From the NCBI RefSeq assembly GCF_932274485.2, contig NC_065885.2, forward strand, positions 2,962,501-3,026,500: DNA of 64,000 nt, read 5' to 3'. The DNA is from Patella vulgata (taxonomy: Eukaryota; Mollusca; Gastropoda; Patellidae). The translations under genes and the position numbers were made by a program. Of this stretch, positions 21,420-32,664 are shown piece by piece. The notes below the pieces were generated by a model. The model saw only the letters and a list, made by a program, of their open reading frames with translations, made no database searches and was not told where the DNA came from. The first letter of the stretch is position 1. Each line of letters begins with the position of its first letter.

Positions 21420-22760
21420 TTTGTACTAGTAGTATTAAATTTTGATGACAGTAGTTTTAAATATAATTTTAACAGCAAAAGGTAAAAGGCAACAATTTTG
21501 GTCAGACATTTTAAGTTAAATATTTTACACACATGACAGGCTTGTCAATAATTCCTTATTTTCATAGGAGTTAAAACTATGTGCAATTTAAATTTTTAAA
21601 ACAATCTAGACATTTATTATAATGGCATAATATTTGAGGGACATGGAAGACTGTCGTCAATAAGAGTATTTTTTTAGAAGTTATAAACTATGTATTAGAG
21701 ATTTAACAATTAAAATTTAAAAAGAAAACTTTCTGGATCAGCTAAGCAAAATGTGTGTGTGAAATTTTATGAAAAACGGAAATAAATTTAAATCAAATAT
21801 TTGACAGACATGAACGGCTGTCGTCAATAATATTCTTTATTACAACAAGGGAGTTGCTTTAGGATAGATAAACTATTTATTCCAGATTTCACATTATACA
21901 GTTATAATTTCAATACAAAACCTTTCTGGATCAGTAAAAGTGTGTGAAACAATTATATTAATAATGACAAGAAATATAAGTTAGTGGGCCAATTTCGATT
22001 ATATTTTAGAAAATAAAACTGCTTAATTTTGTGTTAAAAGCCCTTAAAATCCTCTACCTTAGGGCCGAGCAACTATACCTGAAGCGTTTTCAAACAACTT
22101 AAACCCGTCAGTCTTTATCTGGAAATGGAGACCGGTGTCTCAAGCAGTATTATACAGTGTCTGGATAAAACCAGATTTATATTTTATAAAAATAAAGTGT
22201 AGGTGAAATTTACCTTTCGTTATTAAGTACAGCACGTGGGTCATGCACTGTATAGAATTCTAAAAGAACGGCGATAGATTATCGGGTCACCCAACGAAAA
22301 AATTGACCCGAAATCTTAAAAGGGTTACGTGCCCGTATAAGCGGTTTTGACGTCCACGTCCAAACGACTCTATATATTTTGAGCTGAAATTTGAGACAAG
22401 GTAAATACACCATTCCTGTATATTTTGGCACCTATCATACGTACACGGACTTTTATTTCTGAGACTCTGTTAAAATCGGGATGGTCCCTTTAAATATTTA
22501 ACCGACATGAACGGCTTGACGTCAATAATACTTTTTAAATTTAGGATTTGTGAACTATGTATTCGAGATTTTCCAATTATAATTTCAAGAAAATGTTTTC
22601 AGCATTTGACATACATGAAAGGTTGCCGTTTATAATATTTTATTGATATTAAGAGTGTTGCTCTAGGAGTTAAAAACTATTCGTTGAGATATACAATTAC
22701 GATTTCAATAATATGCATAAAAAAAATTGGATCCAACAAAAAGAAAGAGTATGTGATAAA
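21420..22760. repeat. Diverged repeat array, units about 105-180 bp
   Basis: Recurring order: GACANACATGAANGGCTGTCG or similar, CAATAATATT, GGAGTT, AAACTATGTATT, GAGATTT, AATTATAATTTCAA. Copies start near 21536, 21640, 21808, 22505 and 22609. MITE-4 interrupts the array at 21981. Confidence 0.65.
21981..22493 (+). mobile_element. MITE-4 copy
   Basis: Starts TTAGTGGGCCAATTTCG and ends GGGATGGTCCCTTTAA. Inverted ends of about 16 bp are recognisable against the cleaner copy at 53098. The interior shares ACAGTGTCTGGATAAAACC, GGTCACCCAACGAAA and GATAAGCGGTTTTGACGT-like stretches. This copy has about 110 bp (22025-22135) absent from the other. Confidence 0.75.
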
Positions 22761-22851
22761 ATCATATCAGTTACAACACGAAATGTAGGGGAAAAACGTT
22801 TCGATAATATTACTGAAACATTTGATTGCAAAAGAAAAATCAGTTTGCATT

Positions 22852-23350
22852 AATTAAAAGCATTTTGCGCTAATATAAAGAACTTAATGAAATGTTACCT
22901 GCCATTCAATTTTCCAAGGTACGCTTCCTCAAAACTTTATTTGAAAGTTAAAATCATTTTACTATAATATAAAGAACTTAATGAAATGTTACCTGTGATT
23001 CCATTAAAGTTTACAAAGTACGTTTTTCTGAAAGCTTTAACTAAAAGTTAAAAGCATTTAGCGCTAATATAAAGAACTTAATAACATTTTACCTGTGATT
23101 CCATTAAAGTTTCCAACGTACGTTTCCTGAAACCTTTAACTGAAAGCTAAAATCAGTTAGCGATAAAAAGTTTCAAAAGTACGTTTCCAGAAACCCATAT
23201 AAACTATTAATTGAAAGTTACGCTAACAAGTTTCAAAAGTACGTTTCCAGAAACCCACATAAACATATAAATGAAAGTGAAATCGGTTAGCGCTAATATA
23301 AGGAACTAAATGAAAACTTACCTATGATTCCACAAAAAGTTTCCAAAGTG
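22852..23350. repeat. Tandem array, about 100-bp unit x 5
   Basis: Units contain TTAGCGCTAATATAAAG, AACTTAATGAAATGTTACC, GTGATTCCATTAAAG and AAGTACGTTTCC. The third and fourth boundaries are marked by shorter 65-bp units. Confidence 0.8.
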
Positions 23351-24358
23351 CTTAAAGACGTAAGATTCCACGTAACACGATGCCTAACGTGTATGTCTTC
23401 TGTTGCTGTTTTATAGGACTGTTTCTTAGAAATCTGTCTCATCTCATCACAGAGATTAAGATCGACTGATTTTCACTCATCTCGATAAACAAGAAGCTAG
23501 ATTCAGCTTAAGTCAACATTTGATCATGGACCCACAAGAGGTTACATTATCCTTTGACTAGTATTCCAAAGCCCCACATGAACGAGGATTTGATACTAGC
23601 GGGCATCTTTTGCGCCAATCAATAAAACTAAAAACAAAGCTCAATGAATGCCGAACGTTCTTTATGCATTTAATATAATTACATTGAGAGAGTGGGTTGA
23701 TTATAAGGTGACAGTTTGATGCTAACGGTTCGACCCAGCCTCTTTGCTAATCAAAATTCCAATGAGTTATCCCGATCACATCGTGCTCATCTTGCTGTCT
23801 GTATTAAAGGATTCTATTAATATATGATTGCGAGTGAAAATTGGTCTTAATTTTCATGGAAATCCATTTGAGATCTACGTGGATAGTTATCTATGAACAA
23901 GCATGCGCTATGGTCGAAGTCAACCAAGATCAATGGTCGAGTTCCAAACGAAACCCCCACAGATTAGAGTTCAAGGTTACCTCTGCTATTGAAGTTACAA
24001 TTTAGATTTCGGTGTATCAGTTTTTGATAAATTACAACCATTCAATCATTGCTTGAGCTTCAACACGCCATGTACCGGCAGCTGGTTCATTCAAAGACAT
24101 CAAATCATTTCAGGTCAAGTTTTGTCGACAATTTCAATTTCTGGCATCATCTACGTGGATGTTGTAAGATGCCACGATGGTATTGGAGAACGGAACAAAC
24201 GAAACAAAATCAATCGGTACTACTTGAAACAGAAATCACAAAATAAAAGAGCAATACATATTTATAGGATAGACAACAAGAACACAATTACCACAGAAAT
24301 CACTGGCCGTCGTTTGAGACGAGAAATAAGGTTAAACATATCCAACCTTTATGCACCA
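23351..24358. other. Non-genic spacer
   Basis: About 1 kb of single-copy-like sequence with somewhat higher GC than its surroundings. Frames of 65 and 106 residues at 24049-24373 run into the SINE-B tail and show no domain. Confidence 0.45.
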
Positions 24359-24720
24359 AATGAAATGAAATGAAATGGGGTTTAACGTCCTACTGTTCTG
24401 CTGTTAACCTGGGCTAATGAAGACGGGCATACGCCATACAGTGTGCTATAAGGGAAATTTTGCCCGGGCAGCGGCGCTATGGCCTACTTTTATATCGAAT
24501 TCCAACTGCCAAAGGGTTGTTTATGTACACGCCAATGTGTACACGGGACCTCGTTTTTTCGTCCCATCCGAACGACTAGACAGCTGACCTTGTCAGGCCC
24601 TCCATCCTGCATCACTGACAAGGGGCACGGCCTAACAAAGGCGGGTGAACAGCATTCAGAGTGCTATGAGGGATATTTTATCCGGAAAGCGGCGATTATA
24701 CCCACTCGTTATAGAATTGT
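24359..24720 (-). mobile_element. SINE-B copy with internal repeat of its body
   Basis: Long (AAATG)n tail complement, standard body to CATCACTGACAAGGGGCACG, then a second short body piece (GTGCTATGAGGGATATTTTA, GCGGCGAT) at 24658-24700. It may be two merged copies. Confidence 0.82.
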
Positions 24721-25280
24721 CACAGTTCAATTTGCCCCGAAGTCTTGTTGTTGTTGTTTAATACAGATTTAACGTCCAATACAATAAATATGATATTATG
24801 GACAGGTTGATTTAATTAAATTATTTATACTTAAAGGGTTGAGAATTGGTAAAAACACACAATAAAAACATTCCTTGTATATAAAAAAAAGTCACCTTAA
24901 AACACACTTATAAAATCGCTGTCGTGATAAGAGAGGGCGGGTCATCTTCTCCCTTTGTCATAATAAAGTTAAAACAGGAGGTCCGTTTGAATGATGTTTG
25001 GCGTCATCAGTGCGGATAGAAAAAAAACCGTGGGGAAAAGGAATCCGATTGCTTTAATTAGAAAAGCGAAGTGCTCTCAGTAAAAAACACATAGCTGGGC
25101 CCGTGGATTATTTACATATAAAAACTGTTCGTTCAATAAGTTCCATATGTTTAAAAGTTAATTAAAAGTCCTTTAAAGCGGTTCACAACTTCATTGTTTA
25201 AAAGTAAAACACATTCCATTAGGCATAAGTCTTTTCATAATCCTCTTTTGAATCCGATAAAATCCAGTACGGGAGATTAC
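24721..25280. other. Non-genic spacer
   Basis: Unrecognised AT-rich DNA leading to MITE-1. Confidence 0.5.
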
Positions 25281-25724
25281 TTAAAGGAGCTAAATCGCTA
25301 ATATTTGGAAGCTAGAAATTGACACATATGGGTCGCAACGCATATAATAATGTAATATGAATGTATATAAACAGATTTACATTCAATCGTTTCTGTTTTT
25401 ACTGTAATTTCTAATCAGTTATGTTCGGCGAAATATTCCAGAAGTCTCAATTGAATGGCAATCGTTGGCGTCTGGTTATTCCAGTCTATACCGATGGTAT
25501 TTATTGCGCATGCTCTCCGGATAAGAATATAGCGTCAGCATTTGACATGACTTGTGGAATATGTCTAGCCGCGTTCTTTGAGTCCCTTGTTCTAAATGGC
25601 GCTGAAACGCATTATGGTACACTGTAAGATCACAAAACCAATGTTGATTTGAAATGACAAATAATTCGTGTTTTCAATGTCGAATATTTTTGATGATATT
25701 GAGTTAGAGACTTAGCTACTTTAA
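25281..25724 (+). mobile_element. MITE-1 copy with internal deletion
   Basis: TTAA-AGGAGCTAAATCGCTAA and TTAGAGACTTAGCTACT-TTAA are both intact. About 60 bp around the ATTGGATATCAGAAG segment are missing relative to 12093. A 68-residue frame inside is a by-product. Confidence 0.9.
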
Positions 25725-25984
25725 TTAAATGCTAAATAATCAATATTTTAACGCGAATTAAGCGGTGAACAATTACATGTAGATATTATCCGAAAATTGG
25801 AAATGGCTATGGTTTGTTCGCGGAATGGTGGCAGATTGTTAATCCGTTAATTAATCATAATTCTATACTCTGTTTAAATCATGTCAGTCAGGTATAGTGA
25901 GGACTGTTGTTCAGCGTTAAAGAGCTTGGTCCTAATATTTACAAATTCATCAACTTAATTAAACAAGATATTATTCGGTGGTAT
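25725..25984. other. Non-genic spacer
   Basis: Unrecognised AT-rich DNA. Confidence 0.45.
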
Positions 25985-26066
25985 CCCAATGTGTATACGG
26001 GACTTCGATTTTTCGTCCCACGCTAACGACTGTACGTTGTGCCTTGCCAGGACCTCATTTTGCTCT
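25985..26066 (-). mobile_element. SINE-B fragment
   Basis: CCAATGTGTATACGGGACTTC to CCAGGACCTCATTTTG matches the central body only. Confidence 0.7.
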
Positions 26067-26099
26067 GGAACTTTAAGACTGGTGACATCAAATATTTCG

Positions 26100-26478
26100 C
26101 TCACAAACACGCAAGCCAATTATTGAAATAAAATTAAAAACCATATGTTAGGCCTGAAATGACCTAATGGGCCAATTCCGTTCGGTATTTGCACGATTAA
26201 TTTTCTCCAGGTCCTCCGGTTTCTCCCCACTGCCAAAGACCCCTACGTGCAATAGAATTATTGAAACAAAATTGGACCATATGTTAGTCCCGAAATGACC
26301 TAGTTTGTGTTGAGTGGACGTTAACCCCCCCCCCCCCCGCCCCCTCTCTCTCTCTCTCATTCGCTTTTGAATCCCTAAAAGAATATCAGTCCATAGTGGG
26401 CCAATTCCATTCGGTATTTGCACGGGTAATTAGGGAAGCGCCCTCTCCCCTCTCTCTGTCTCGCTCTCTCTCTCTCTC
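26100..26478 (+). mobile_element. Two SINE-A 3' fragments with a long flanking duplication
   Basis: 26100-26166 and 26208-26365 are SINE-A 3' halves, the second with a run of C and (CT)n. A stretch of about 34 bp, GGGCCAATTCC plus TTCGGTATTTGCACG, occurs at 26167-26200 and again at 26398-26430, bracketing the second fragment. More (CT)n follows to 26478. Confidence 0.75.
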
Positions 26479-26824
26479 CTAATGATTTGATATGTATTCA
26501 TGGTTGAATGAACTAATCGCTTGCCATTTGATTTGTAATCTTGTTATATCGCGATCGTTGTTATGTAATCTTGGATCTCTGATATGTTTAACATCCCATC
26601 CCAACCTACAGCTTATCACAATGATCGTTTCTCACATCGATTTATTTTTTAAAAAAATTATAATTCATTGACATTCTCGTTAGTAAACATGAAATAACAA
26701 ATTATTCAATCGATTTGTGTTAGATGTCATAAATAACGTAAAAAAATTAATAATCTTGTTTTTAAATAAAGTACCAGCTTAAAAGATAAGTCGAAAATTA
26801 TATCCTTTTGTGTTATTTTATTAT
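26479..26824. other. Non-genic spacer
   Basis: Unrecognised AT-rich DNA, no gene visible. Confidence 0.5.
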
Positions 26825-27170
26825 GGCAGCCACGGTGGCTCCGTGAGTAAGGCGATTGCTCATTAAGCAGGAGGTCACGAACTGAAATGAAATGGGTTTA
26901 ACGGTCTACTGTTCTGCTCCGACAGGGTTAATGAAGATGGGCATACGCCATACAGTAACCTAAGAGGAAAAGTTTGCCCGGACAGCGGCGCTATGACCTA
27001 CTCTTATATCAAATTCCAAGTGCCAAGGGATCTTTTACGTGCACGCCATTATGTACAAGGTTCCTCGGTTTTCCGTGTCATCCGAACGACTAGACAATTG
27101 TCCTTGACTTGCCCTCCTTGCATCATTGACAAGGTGAAACCACGCCGGAAAACCCGATGAACTTCATTAG
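26825..27170 (-). mobile_element. SINE-B copy next to an isolated SINE-B head
   Basis: 26825-26882 is a plus-strand tRNA-like head (CACGGTGGCTCCGTGAGTAA, AGGAGGTCACGAACT) with no body behind it. It directly abuts a minus-strand SINE-B (26884-27170) that starts with its tail (GAAATGAAATGGGTTTAACG). The head-to-tail inversion suggests rearrangement after insertion. Confidence 0.75.
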
Positions 27171-27322
27171 CCATCACGTAATCGATCCAGCTAATGGCCG
27201 GGACATTTCTGTGGGATTTTCCTGTGTGTTTTCCACTTGTCAACGGAACAGGGCGGAGAATCTAGCAAGGAGAGGCATGATAGAATATAATCTTTCTTCG
27301 ATTTCCATCTCTCAGGGAATAT
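27171..27322. other. Short unrecognised spacer
   Basis: About 150 bp between SINE-B and MITE-2. A 64-residue frame here has no domain. Confidence 0.4.
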
Positions 27323-27726
27323 TTAAAGATACATTATGGGAGATTAGATAAAGAGCTGACAGTTCTCACTATAATAGTTAAAAACTAGATAATGTAAAGG
27401 TAATTTGTTGAAAATTTCAGTCAAATTGGTCCACTATGAACCGAGATATCAGCTTTGTAAATTTCCGCCTAGCCTCGTTCATCATTACTAAAGTTAGTAC
27501 GTTAAAAAGCATAGTCTCGATTATCCATTGTTTTGATTTAATTATCAATGAGCGCTTGCAGCATATAGGATGCTAAACCAGTCGAAATCGAAGGCTTGCC
27601 TTGACATCGAGAGTTGATTATGGTCTGGATAAGTTAATTAATGTCTAATTAATAATTTAGATAAGATTTCAGGCCTAAAGAAAGACCTGCGGTAGGCAGA
27701 TTTAGCTCTTGCATAATGCATGTTTA
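27323..27726 (+). mobile_element. MITE-2 copy, full length
   Basis: TTAA-AGATACATTATGGGAG and CATAATGCATGT-TTAA ends, full interior. Confidence 0.9.
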
Positions 27727-27734
27727 ACGTGCTG

Positions 27735-27800
27735 TCAATCGTATACATGGTTTATCGTTCTATCCGAACGATAGACACATGTCCTTGCTATGCCCTCCCA
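27735..27800 (-). mobile_element. SINE-B fragment
   Basis: ATCGTATACATGGTTTATCG to TGTCCTTGCTATGCCC follows the SINE-B central body. Short and diverged. Confidence 0.6.
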
Positions 27801-27865
27801 TGACTACCCCAACAGACATATAATCATGCCAACCTTTGTGTTTCAGCGAATATTGTAACGAATCG

Positions 27866-28764
27866 ATCTGATTAAAACACAGATCCTATTTCGTTTCGTT
27901 TTTTATAGAACTAATGATTTTCCTATAGAACTCAAGCACTGTGAATCAATTGACAGTTTTAAAAGATAAAAGAAATCTTAAAACCCATCTTTTTAGAAAC
28001 GTTTTCTTTTAATTGTTGATCGCGTACTCCTTTTAACTAGTGTTTTTCTTTTAATTTACCATAATGTTACCAAGGAGCAGCTTCGGGTGGATTTTAGGAC
28101 ATTATTATTATCATATTAGATCAAAATTTCGTTTTACTTGTCTTTACTACATTAAGACATCTGACGCGACTTTCCACTACAACCGGTCAGATCTTTATAT
28201 AGTCTAGGCCATTGAAAGTATAAATAAACGGAACGAAATATAGATCTGTATTTTAAAGGTGCTAAATCGCTAATATTTGGGACATAGAAGTTGATACAAA
28301 TTGGTCGCAACGCATATAATAATGTAATATGCATGTAAATAAACTGATTTGCATTCAGTCGTTTCGGTTTTTACTTTTTACTTTAATTTTAAATCAGTTA
28401 TGTTCGGCGAAATACGTCTCAATCGATTGACAATCTCTAGCGTCTGGTTATTCCAGTCTATATCGTTAGTATTTATTGCGCATACTCTCGAGATAAGAAT
28501 ATGCCGTCACCATTTGTCATGACTTGTGGAATATGTCTCGCCTCATTCTTCGAATCCTTTGTTATAAATGGCGCCGAAACGAATTATTCGTGTACCAATG
28601 GTAAAAATGATTATTTTGTCTTAAACATTGGATATCAGAGGTTCATCTTTCCCTGGTAAGATTACAACATCAATGTGGATTCAAATTGACAAATAATTCG
28701 TGTTTTCGATGTCGAAGACCTTGGATGATATTAAGTTAGAGACTTGGCTACTTTAATCAAACTG
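27866..28764 (+). mobile_element. MITE-3 copy hosting MITE-1
   Basis: Left end CTGATTAAAACACAGATCC, right end TTAATCAAACTGG after MITE-1. About 200 bp of foreign AT-rich DNA lies at 27909-28110, and the central GACGTCA region is deleted. MITE-1 sits in the right terminal TTTTAATC. Confidence 0.75.
28253..28756 (+). mobile_element. MITE-1 copy, full length, inside MITE-3
   Basis: TTAA-AGGTGCTAAATCGCTAA to TTAGAGACTTGGCTACT-TTAA. It is inserted at the single TTAA of the MITE-3 terminus, which reads ATTTTAATCAGATT in the intact copy at 13209. Confidence 0.92.
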
Positions 28765-28849
28765 GTAATGAATCGATCCCGATGTCAGACGAGATATTTC
28801 CTATGGATTTACCAGCTTTATACAGGATGGGCAGTCTGGCAAGCAATAT

Positions 28850-29016
28850 AGTATGGTAGGTCGAATGGGACGTAAACCCGGGGTCCAGAATACACGTTGA
28901 CGTGCACGTAAAAGAACCCTTATTCGACGAAGAACAGGATGAAACGTCGCTGTCCAGGCTACATTCTCTACTAGCACACTGCATGGCATATTTCCGTCTT
29001 CATTATGCCAGTCGGG
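28850..29016 (+). mobile_element. SINE-B fragment
   Basis: GTCGAATGGGACG, GTGCACGTAAAAGAACCC, GTCTTCATTATGCC in SINE-B plus order. It stops just short of the GGACGTTAAA end where SINE-A begins. Confidence 0.75.
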
Positions 29017-29019
29017 AGT

Positions 29020-29275
29020 GGGGGGGGGAGAGAAATAGGGATTAACGTGCACTCGACAAACTAGGTCATTTTCGGGACTAACACATGATTCAATTTTATT
29101 TCAATAGTTCGCTTGTGCCTAGGAGTCTTTAGCAGTGGGAGGAATCCGGAAGACGCGGAGAAAACCCACGAGGTTTGACAGGCGACCCTAATCCTAGTCA
29201 CGTCCAACCGGGGAATCGAAACCAGGCCAGTTGACTCAATGACAGGCCTTATGATACAGCGCTCTTGCTATCCAA
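29020..29275 (-). mobile_element. SINE-A copy
   Basis: A G-run and short GAGAG are followed by GGATTAACGTGCACTCG and the body, then the tRNA-like head truncated at TACAGCGCTCTTGC. Confidence 0.87.
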
Positions 29276-29611
29276 GTCGGTGTAGAATAGTCGGACGTTA
29301 AACAGCAGTTGATATCTTGGTAAATGTCAGCGACGAGATGAGCAGCTGTCAGAAATGATTATGTTCACATGATAATTATATCAAAGGAATGTTACGGGGC
29401 ATGTAACCTATTTATTCTATATATTATATATAATAGGATTATGCCTTCATGTATGTACCAGAGCTTCAAGCGAGGAAGTAGGCAGCTGATTTTAACAGAA
29501 GGTGTCCCTGCTATTGCCGCTGGTTCCATGTAAATGTAAATTATTTGAAATGTAAATCAGAGAATAATTATTCCGGCAATTTAATGTTAGTGCTTGAGGA
29601 CAAATTCAAGA
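29276..29611. other. Non-genic spacer
   Basis: Unrecognised AT-rich DNA. Confidence 0.5.
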
Positions 29612-29835
29612 CAAATGAAATAAAATGAGGTTTAACGTCGTACGTTACTAGAGCAACCATTTTAATAAAGATGAACAAACGGGTACTTTTACCTTCACGC
29701 TGCCGTGTGCACGAGACCGCGGTTTTTAGTATCATCCGAACGACATGACGTTGTTCTTCCCTGGGCTCCACTGACAAGGGAGGCCACGCTAGAACACCCC
29801 AAGGAATCTTCTCAGCCAACGCTTAGATCAAATCT
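29612..29835 (-). mobile_element. SINE-B copy, diverged
   Basis: AAATAAAATGAGGTTTAACG, a shortened body, CCACTGACAAGGGAGG and CCAACGCTTAGATCAAATC. Several internal deletions. Confidence 0.75.
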
Positions 29836-29916
29836 GGGTGTAACGCTATCAAAATTTAAAAGATGGCTCCTAGCATTGTAAATATCAACGCTGTTTACAC
29901 CAGGAACCAATCTACA

Positions 29917-30165
29917 TCAGGAACAGATCTTTTTCGTTTCGTTTTGTTTTTATACTTTCGATGACCTCCACTACATGAAGATCTGACCGGTTGTTGTGGG
30001 AGGTCGCCTGAGGAGTCATACGAGCGGCTTTTGGCCCTATGACGTCAGACATTTGATTAACCAATCAGCGTTGATGTTTGCAGGCCAAGAAGTCGCCGCA
30101 ACGGATCGTTTCATTGGTTAATCCCTCACGTTAACCAGAACGCGATTATATAACAACTCTTCCAA
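29917..30165 (-). mobile_element. MITE-3 copy, partial
   Basis: GATCTTTTTCGTTTCG to AACTCTTCCAAG in the order of the complement of 13209-13540, including GACGTCAGACATTTGATTAA. The termini are degraded. Confidence 0.75.
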
Positions 30166-30186
30166 GTTTATTCGTCATGTCTCATA

Positions 30187-30200
30187 ATCTGCAATGCGAG

Positions 30201-30244
<44 letters not shown>

Positions 30245-30529
30245 AATGGGGTTTAACGTCCACTCGACACAAAGTAGGTCATTTCGGACTAACATATGGT
30301 TTAATTTTTATTTACATAATTCGCTTGCGCGTAGGAGTCTTTAGCAGTGGGAGGAAACCGGAGGCCCCGGAGAAAACCGACGAGGTTGGACAGGCGACCC
30401 TACTCCTTGCCACGAACAACCGGGGATTCTAAACCACGCCAGTCGACTCAATGACAGACTTTATGATACAGCGCGCGCACGCTAACCATTGAGCCATCCA
30501 CCCCCCACCCCCCACCCCCTGCAATGCGA
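30187..30529 (-). mobile_element. SINE-A copy, full length, with target duplication
   Basis: CTGCAATGCGA at 30188 recurs at 30519 on the other side. Between them are a (GA)n complement of about 45 bp, GGGGTTTAACGTCCACTCG, the full body and the tRNA-like head ending GAGCCATCCACCCCCC. Confidence 0.93.
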
Positions 30530-30869
30530 TGGGGGCCTAAGGAAACTAGTTGGTGCGAGGACCCAGAGCTAACCAGAGCTAACCAGAGCTACCCAGTCCA
30601 TCAGGCCATAAAAACAAAGTATTGACGAGACGTTAAGCTCCAATCCATTCATCATTACAGATAATCAATATTCTTTAGTTTAAACAAAAGATTCTTTCAA
30701 CAATAAAATACTGGCATCTTCACGTTAATACACAGAACGTTCGATAGCGTGACAACAAAATAAAATAGAATGTTTTAACAGTTAAATAAGACTCTCAACT
30801 TTATAAACCTAAAGTCACGTTCAGTCTTATTGTTCAACATTTTATAAAAGGAAGCCAATTAAAGACATG
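30530..30869. other. Non-genic spacer
   Basis: A short triplication of AACCAGAGCT at 30571-30592; otherwise nothing recognised. Confidence 0.5.
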
Positions 30870-31002
30870 TAAACCTTAGATAACCGTGTGAAATAAAATT
30901 TTTAACGGGGTGGCCGAATGGTCTAACGCATGCGTAAACTTTAGATAACCGTGTGAACTAAAGTTTTTAACAGGGTGGCCGAATGGTCTTATGCATGCGC
31001 TT
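30870..31002 (+). repeat. 65-bp tandem duplication with tRNA-like A-box
   Basis: Two units, each TAAACYTTAGATAACCGTG, then GGGTGGCCGAATGGTCT, then a GCATGCG end, start at 30870 and 30935. GGTGGCCGAATGGTCT resembles the 5' half and A-box of Leu/Ser tRNAs, but no B-box or acceptor complement follows, so this is not a tRNA gene. Confidence 0.75.
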
Positions 31003-31119
31003 TAGATTCTAAACTCTTTCATCATACATACTAGCATCATACGAGTGTGGTCACCATTCATTCTCGCCTTTCTTTTCTCTATTCTTCCTTCTTCCTAAAA
31101 CGGGTGAAGAGGGTGTGAG
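31003..31119. other. Short unrecognised spacer
   Basis: About 115 bp without recognised structure. Confidence 0.4.
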
Positions 31120-31346
31120 TGGGGGGGGCGAATGGTTTAAAGTCTGTAATTGAATCAAGCGGCGTGGTTTCGATATACAGCTTGCACGTGACATGGGGGA
31201 GTAGGGCCGCCCGTACAACCCCGTGGATTTTCTCCATATCTTCCAATTCTCTAAAGACCGATACGCGCAAGCGAAATAGTTGAAATAAAATTGGCCCATA
31301 TGTTAGTCCCGAAATGACATAGTTTGTGTCCAGTCGAGTGCCCCCA

Positions 31347-31384
<38 letters not shown>
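31120..31384 (+). mobile_element. SINE-A copy with deleted head centre
   Basis: A G-run, CGAATGGTTTAAAGTCTG (the GCGCGTGCGCG stretch is missing), GTGGTTTCGATATACAGC, the body with deletion, then a C-run and (CT)n. Confidence 0.85.
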
Positions 31385-31385
<1 letters not shown>

Positions 31386-31866
31386 ACAGTTGAAATCCAT
31401 CTTCATTAGCCGGGATTAGGCTCAAGCAAGTTTAACCGCATTTGATTTCGCCTTCATTTCGTATCTCTTGGTGGAATATTGAAGAAATTTATATATCTAT
31501 TGAAATATTTACCCAATACCAGCCTAGAATCAATTCAATCAGTGTACTACTAAATAACGTATCTTTATTAGTAAATCTCTCCATTAATCTACGTCCTTTA
31601 TCAATGGTAGTAAGACAGTCAATCCGTCTTTAACCTGTCTGTAGCCGTTCCGCGAAATTAATACCGCCGACAGCGATAGTAGCCATAAAGGATTAGTTTC
31701 ATTTATTAGTGTCTTCTGTATAATATCTTATGATTATCGCTAGAGTCAATATGTCAATAGGTACGGTTAAAGATATAGTCAATAGGCAAAACAACACCAA
31801 TATACTATAGAGAGTCATAATGGAGTAAGGATTGTAAGACGGCGCTATATCTGTTACAGGGATTAG
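31385..31866. other. Non-genic spacer
   Basis: Unrecognised. A 63-residue frame at 31442 has no domain. Confidence 0.5.
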
Positions 31867-32040
31867 AGGGAGAGAGAGAGAGAGAGAGAGAGAGGGTAAT
31901 GGGGTTTAACGTACACTCGACACAAACTAGTAGGTCATTTCGGGACTAACATATGGTTCAATTTAATTCGAATAATTCGCTTGCGTGTAGGTGTCTTTAG
32001 CAATGAGAGGAAGTCAGGGGACCCGGAGAAAACCCACACA
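31867..32040 (-). mobile_element. SINE-A copy, 5'-truncated
   Basis: (GA)n complement, GGGGTTTAACGTACACTCG, an extra TAG triplet after CAAACTAG, and the body to GGAGAAAACCCACA, where it stops. Confidence 0.87.
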
Positions 32041-32664
32041 TGACGGCAACTTGATGAAGTTCGTTGGAAAACACGGGATATTTCTAGACGAAATCGAACT
32101 TTTTTATTTTAAACAAATCACAAAAGACTTTTGATCCCCAAACGTTCTTGCTGTAGGCGATTTCTAAGATAAATTTCCCAATAACCAACATAAATAAATA
32201 AAAGCAATTGTTTAAAAGACACTAGTGGTTTTGATACTGTATAATGAAATTCCATTTCTACATTCAATATCTCCATAAACAGTCAAATACTTGATAGACC
32301 CACCCGCTTAGCTTCTTTTATACGGCTGTCAATAGGATGGAATGAAAATTGACCTTTTCTCTGTAGCATTGCGTATGAATGCACTATGTCTAGAAGCCAT
32401 ATGGCGCCGGGGAATTGGACGGAGTCTAGTTTATTTATGGCGGCTTATTACATGGCCAGTCTTTAATTAAGTTACAATTTACGTGTCATCTTCAGAACCG
32501 TACAATATATTCTGAAGAACATTGAGAGAGACCGCCACGATACGTCCACTTATCATCAACATATAAAATGACAACAGCGTTCAGACATTCCCTGTGTTTA
32601 AGAAAATGTCGGTCTTCAAAAATATGCCACGGTATACGGCTACTTACGACCAGTAAATTATAAA
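32041..32664. other. Non-genic spacer
   Basis: Single-copy-like AT-rich DNA, no gene visible. Confidence 0.5.

Noticed and set aside
24053-24373. 106-residue open frame
   Set aside because: Runs into a SINE-B tail; no recognisable domain or start context.
25421-25627. 68-residue open frame in MITE-1
   Set aside because: Other full-length MITE-1 copies do not keep it open; the element is non-coding.
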